A stretch of DNA of 64,000 nt from Melieria omissa (lineage: Eukaryota > Arthropoda > Insecta > Diptera > Ulidiidae): contig OZ020269.1 of the NCBI GenBank assembly GCA_963971225.1, positions 16,315,921 to 16,379,920 on the forward strand, given 5' to 3'. Under the pieces are notes generated by a model. The model saw only the letters and a program-made list of their open reading frames with translations, did not search any database and was not told the origin of the DNA. Position numbers and translations under genes: made by a program. This document shows positions 62,841 to 64,000 of the stretch, one piece after another. Every line of letters starts with the position of its first letter. Positions within the stretch are counted from its first letter, which is position 1.

Positions 62841-64000
62841 CCCACTTGTAGATGTAGTAGTTAAGTAGTCGAGAAAACATCATATCTCGGAAACTACTGA
62901 ACCGATTTCAATGATTTATTCAGAGATCACCAACATTCTTGAGTACAAAAATACAAAATTAATGAAGGTTCAGAAATTCACCACCAGAGGGCGTCTCCCA
63001 TACGATTGGATTTATGACGTTTTCAACTTTTGGGTTTCTACAAAGCAAAAATGAAAATGTATTGCCGAAACCCCACTAACCTCCCTACTTTGAATATAAT
63101 TGCAATCGTAAGTGAGTGTTAAGAAGAAATTATTAGATTATTGTGAGAAAATTTGAATTTTTTATTCAGCTAGTCTGTCTAACCTAATCTAACTGGTGAA
63201 GGCAAAGACGCCTGAGGAGAACTTTTGTGGCAGGCCAAAACTTAATTTTTTCAATTTTTTTGTATAGTTTCAACTAAACAAATACTGATTGGTTAGCTTC
63301 AGAACCAGTTAAGAATGGATTCACAATAAGCCAATTTGGCGGCCTCTGTGCCCTTTCCTCCTGAGAGTCTTTTAGGACTATCAGCATTGCATTAATTCCA
63401 GCAAATAAGTGGCACTAAGAATTGACACATCAGAAAGAACTTTAGCTATCACTGACTCACTGGGGGGGGGGGGGGAAATGGCAAATACAATTTTTCCCCA
63501 ACACTTCTAGTTTTACTAGTTGACTAGTTTAACTTTAAGTTAAATGCTACTTTTGCTTTTTGTTGCAACAGCCAAAATTGCCTGTATAGTGTTTTTGACT
63601 CTACTGTTGCTTAGTTGTTCTGCGTTCTTGACAATACAGCAGCATCACACACACACACACGTACATACATACAAACTTTTAAAGAAAAAACATAAAATTC
63701 GATATCCTGCTGCGGTCGGCCATTAAGGCATTTCAACAATTCAATGCCAAAAATAGTTATGCACATCTTTTGTTTAATTTCTGTTTTCCATTGTGTTGTG
63801 CTTGTATTTGTTTTTCGCTTTTAGTTTTGCATAGTCGTACTTTGCCGACAGCTTTGTAAGTATTTGGCTGTCTGCCGCCCAGTCTGGCTCAGTGTTGGCT
63901 CGTTGCATATTTTCGCATGACAATTGTCTTGCAACAACATTAGGTGCGCCCGGCAGCCAGCAAAGACACTGTCGACTTGTATTTGTGTTGTTGCTTGCTG
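62841..64000. other. non-coding, no gene seen
   Basis: It contains a run of 14 G (63462-63475) and a (CA)n run near 63,645-63,660. The phrase atatctcggaaactactgaaccgatttcaatga (62,881-62,913) looks like repeat-derived DNA. The 60-codon frame at 63,544-63,726 is mostly hydrophobic and unsupported. Confidence 0.4.

Overview
The window looks like a piece of a higher-dipteran (fly) genome. Most of it is non-coding: AT-rich intergenic or intronic DNA with (CA/GT)n microsatellites, CAA/CAG-rich tracts, degenerate tandem arrays and many transposable elements. The repeat content and the recognisable genes fit a schizophoran fly, perhaps a tephritid; the species-level guess is inference only.

Layout. 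1-23 kb is intergenic or intronic sequence with tandem arrays (2.0, 4.3-5.8, 9.3-9.9 and 16.2-17.1 kb), small inverted-repeat elements (a hAT-type MITE at 6.76 kb, a TTAA-flanked element at 9.94 kb, a 19.7 kb element), a Tc1-type transposase relic at 15 kb and an internally deleted mariner at 20.5 kb. At 23.4-23.7 kb (minus strand) there is one plausible first coding exon with a hydrophobic signal-anchor-like segment and a good splice donor. 24.7-26.3 kb and 39.5-40.1 kb hold broken LOA-like non-LTR retrotransposons. 30.4-32.5 kb is a minisatellite followed by a degenerate array. 34.25-38.2 kb is a nest of mobile DNA: a short LTR element inside a TTAA-flanked inverted-repeat element, then a hAT element with perfect 8-bp target duplications that contains a further TTAA-flanked MITE. 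43,538-51,015 is a complete, apparently young LTR retrotransposon of Ty3/gypsy type (mdg1/412-like by its RT region). Its 584-bp LTRs look identical, the target duplication is CTCG, and it has small ORFs upstream of gag, a gag ORF, and a pol frame reached by a probable -1 frameshift.

The main host genes are two tandem, same-strand, three-exon genes at 52,477-54,110 and 54,517-57,392. Both start with a mitochondrial ATP synthase subunit d domain and both have introns at equivalent places. Subunit d is normally about 160-180 residues, but these predicted proteins are about 504 and 915 residues because each carries a long, unrelated low-complexity tail. In the first the tail is built of Asp-Pro-Cys-Lys-Lys units, like the repeat known from the Drosophila sperm-mitochondrial protein Don Juan. 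In the second it is a very long Ala/Glu-rich tail with a decapeptide repeat. They resemble the Drosophila testis-specific subunit-d paralogue knotted onions (knon) and probably act in the giant sperm mitochondria. This tandem pair, and the joining of an ATP synthase stalk domain to a Don Juan-type repeat, is the most interesting content of the window. Downstream of the pair lies a roughly 320-bp tandem array (57.6-58.9 kb), then ordinary non-coding DNA to the end, with one more non-LTR fragment at 62.2 kb.
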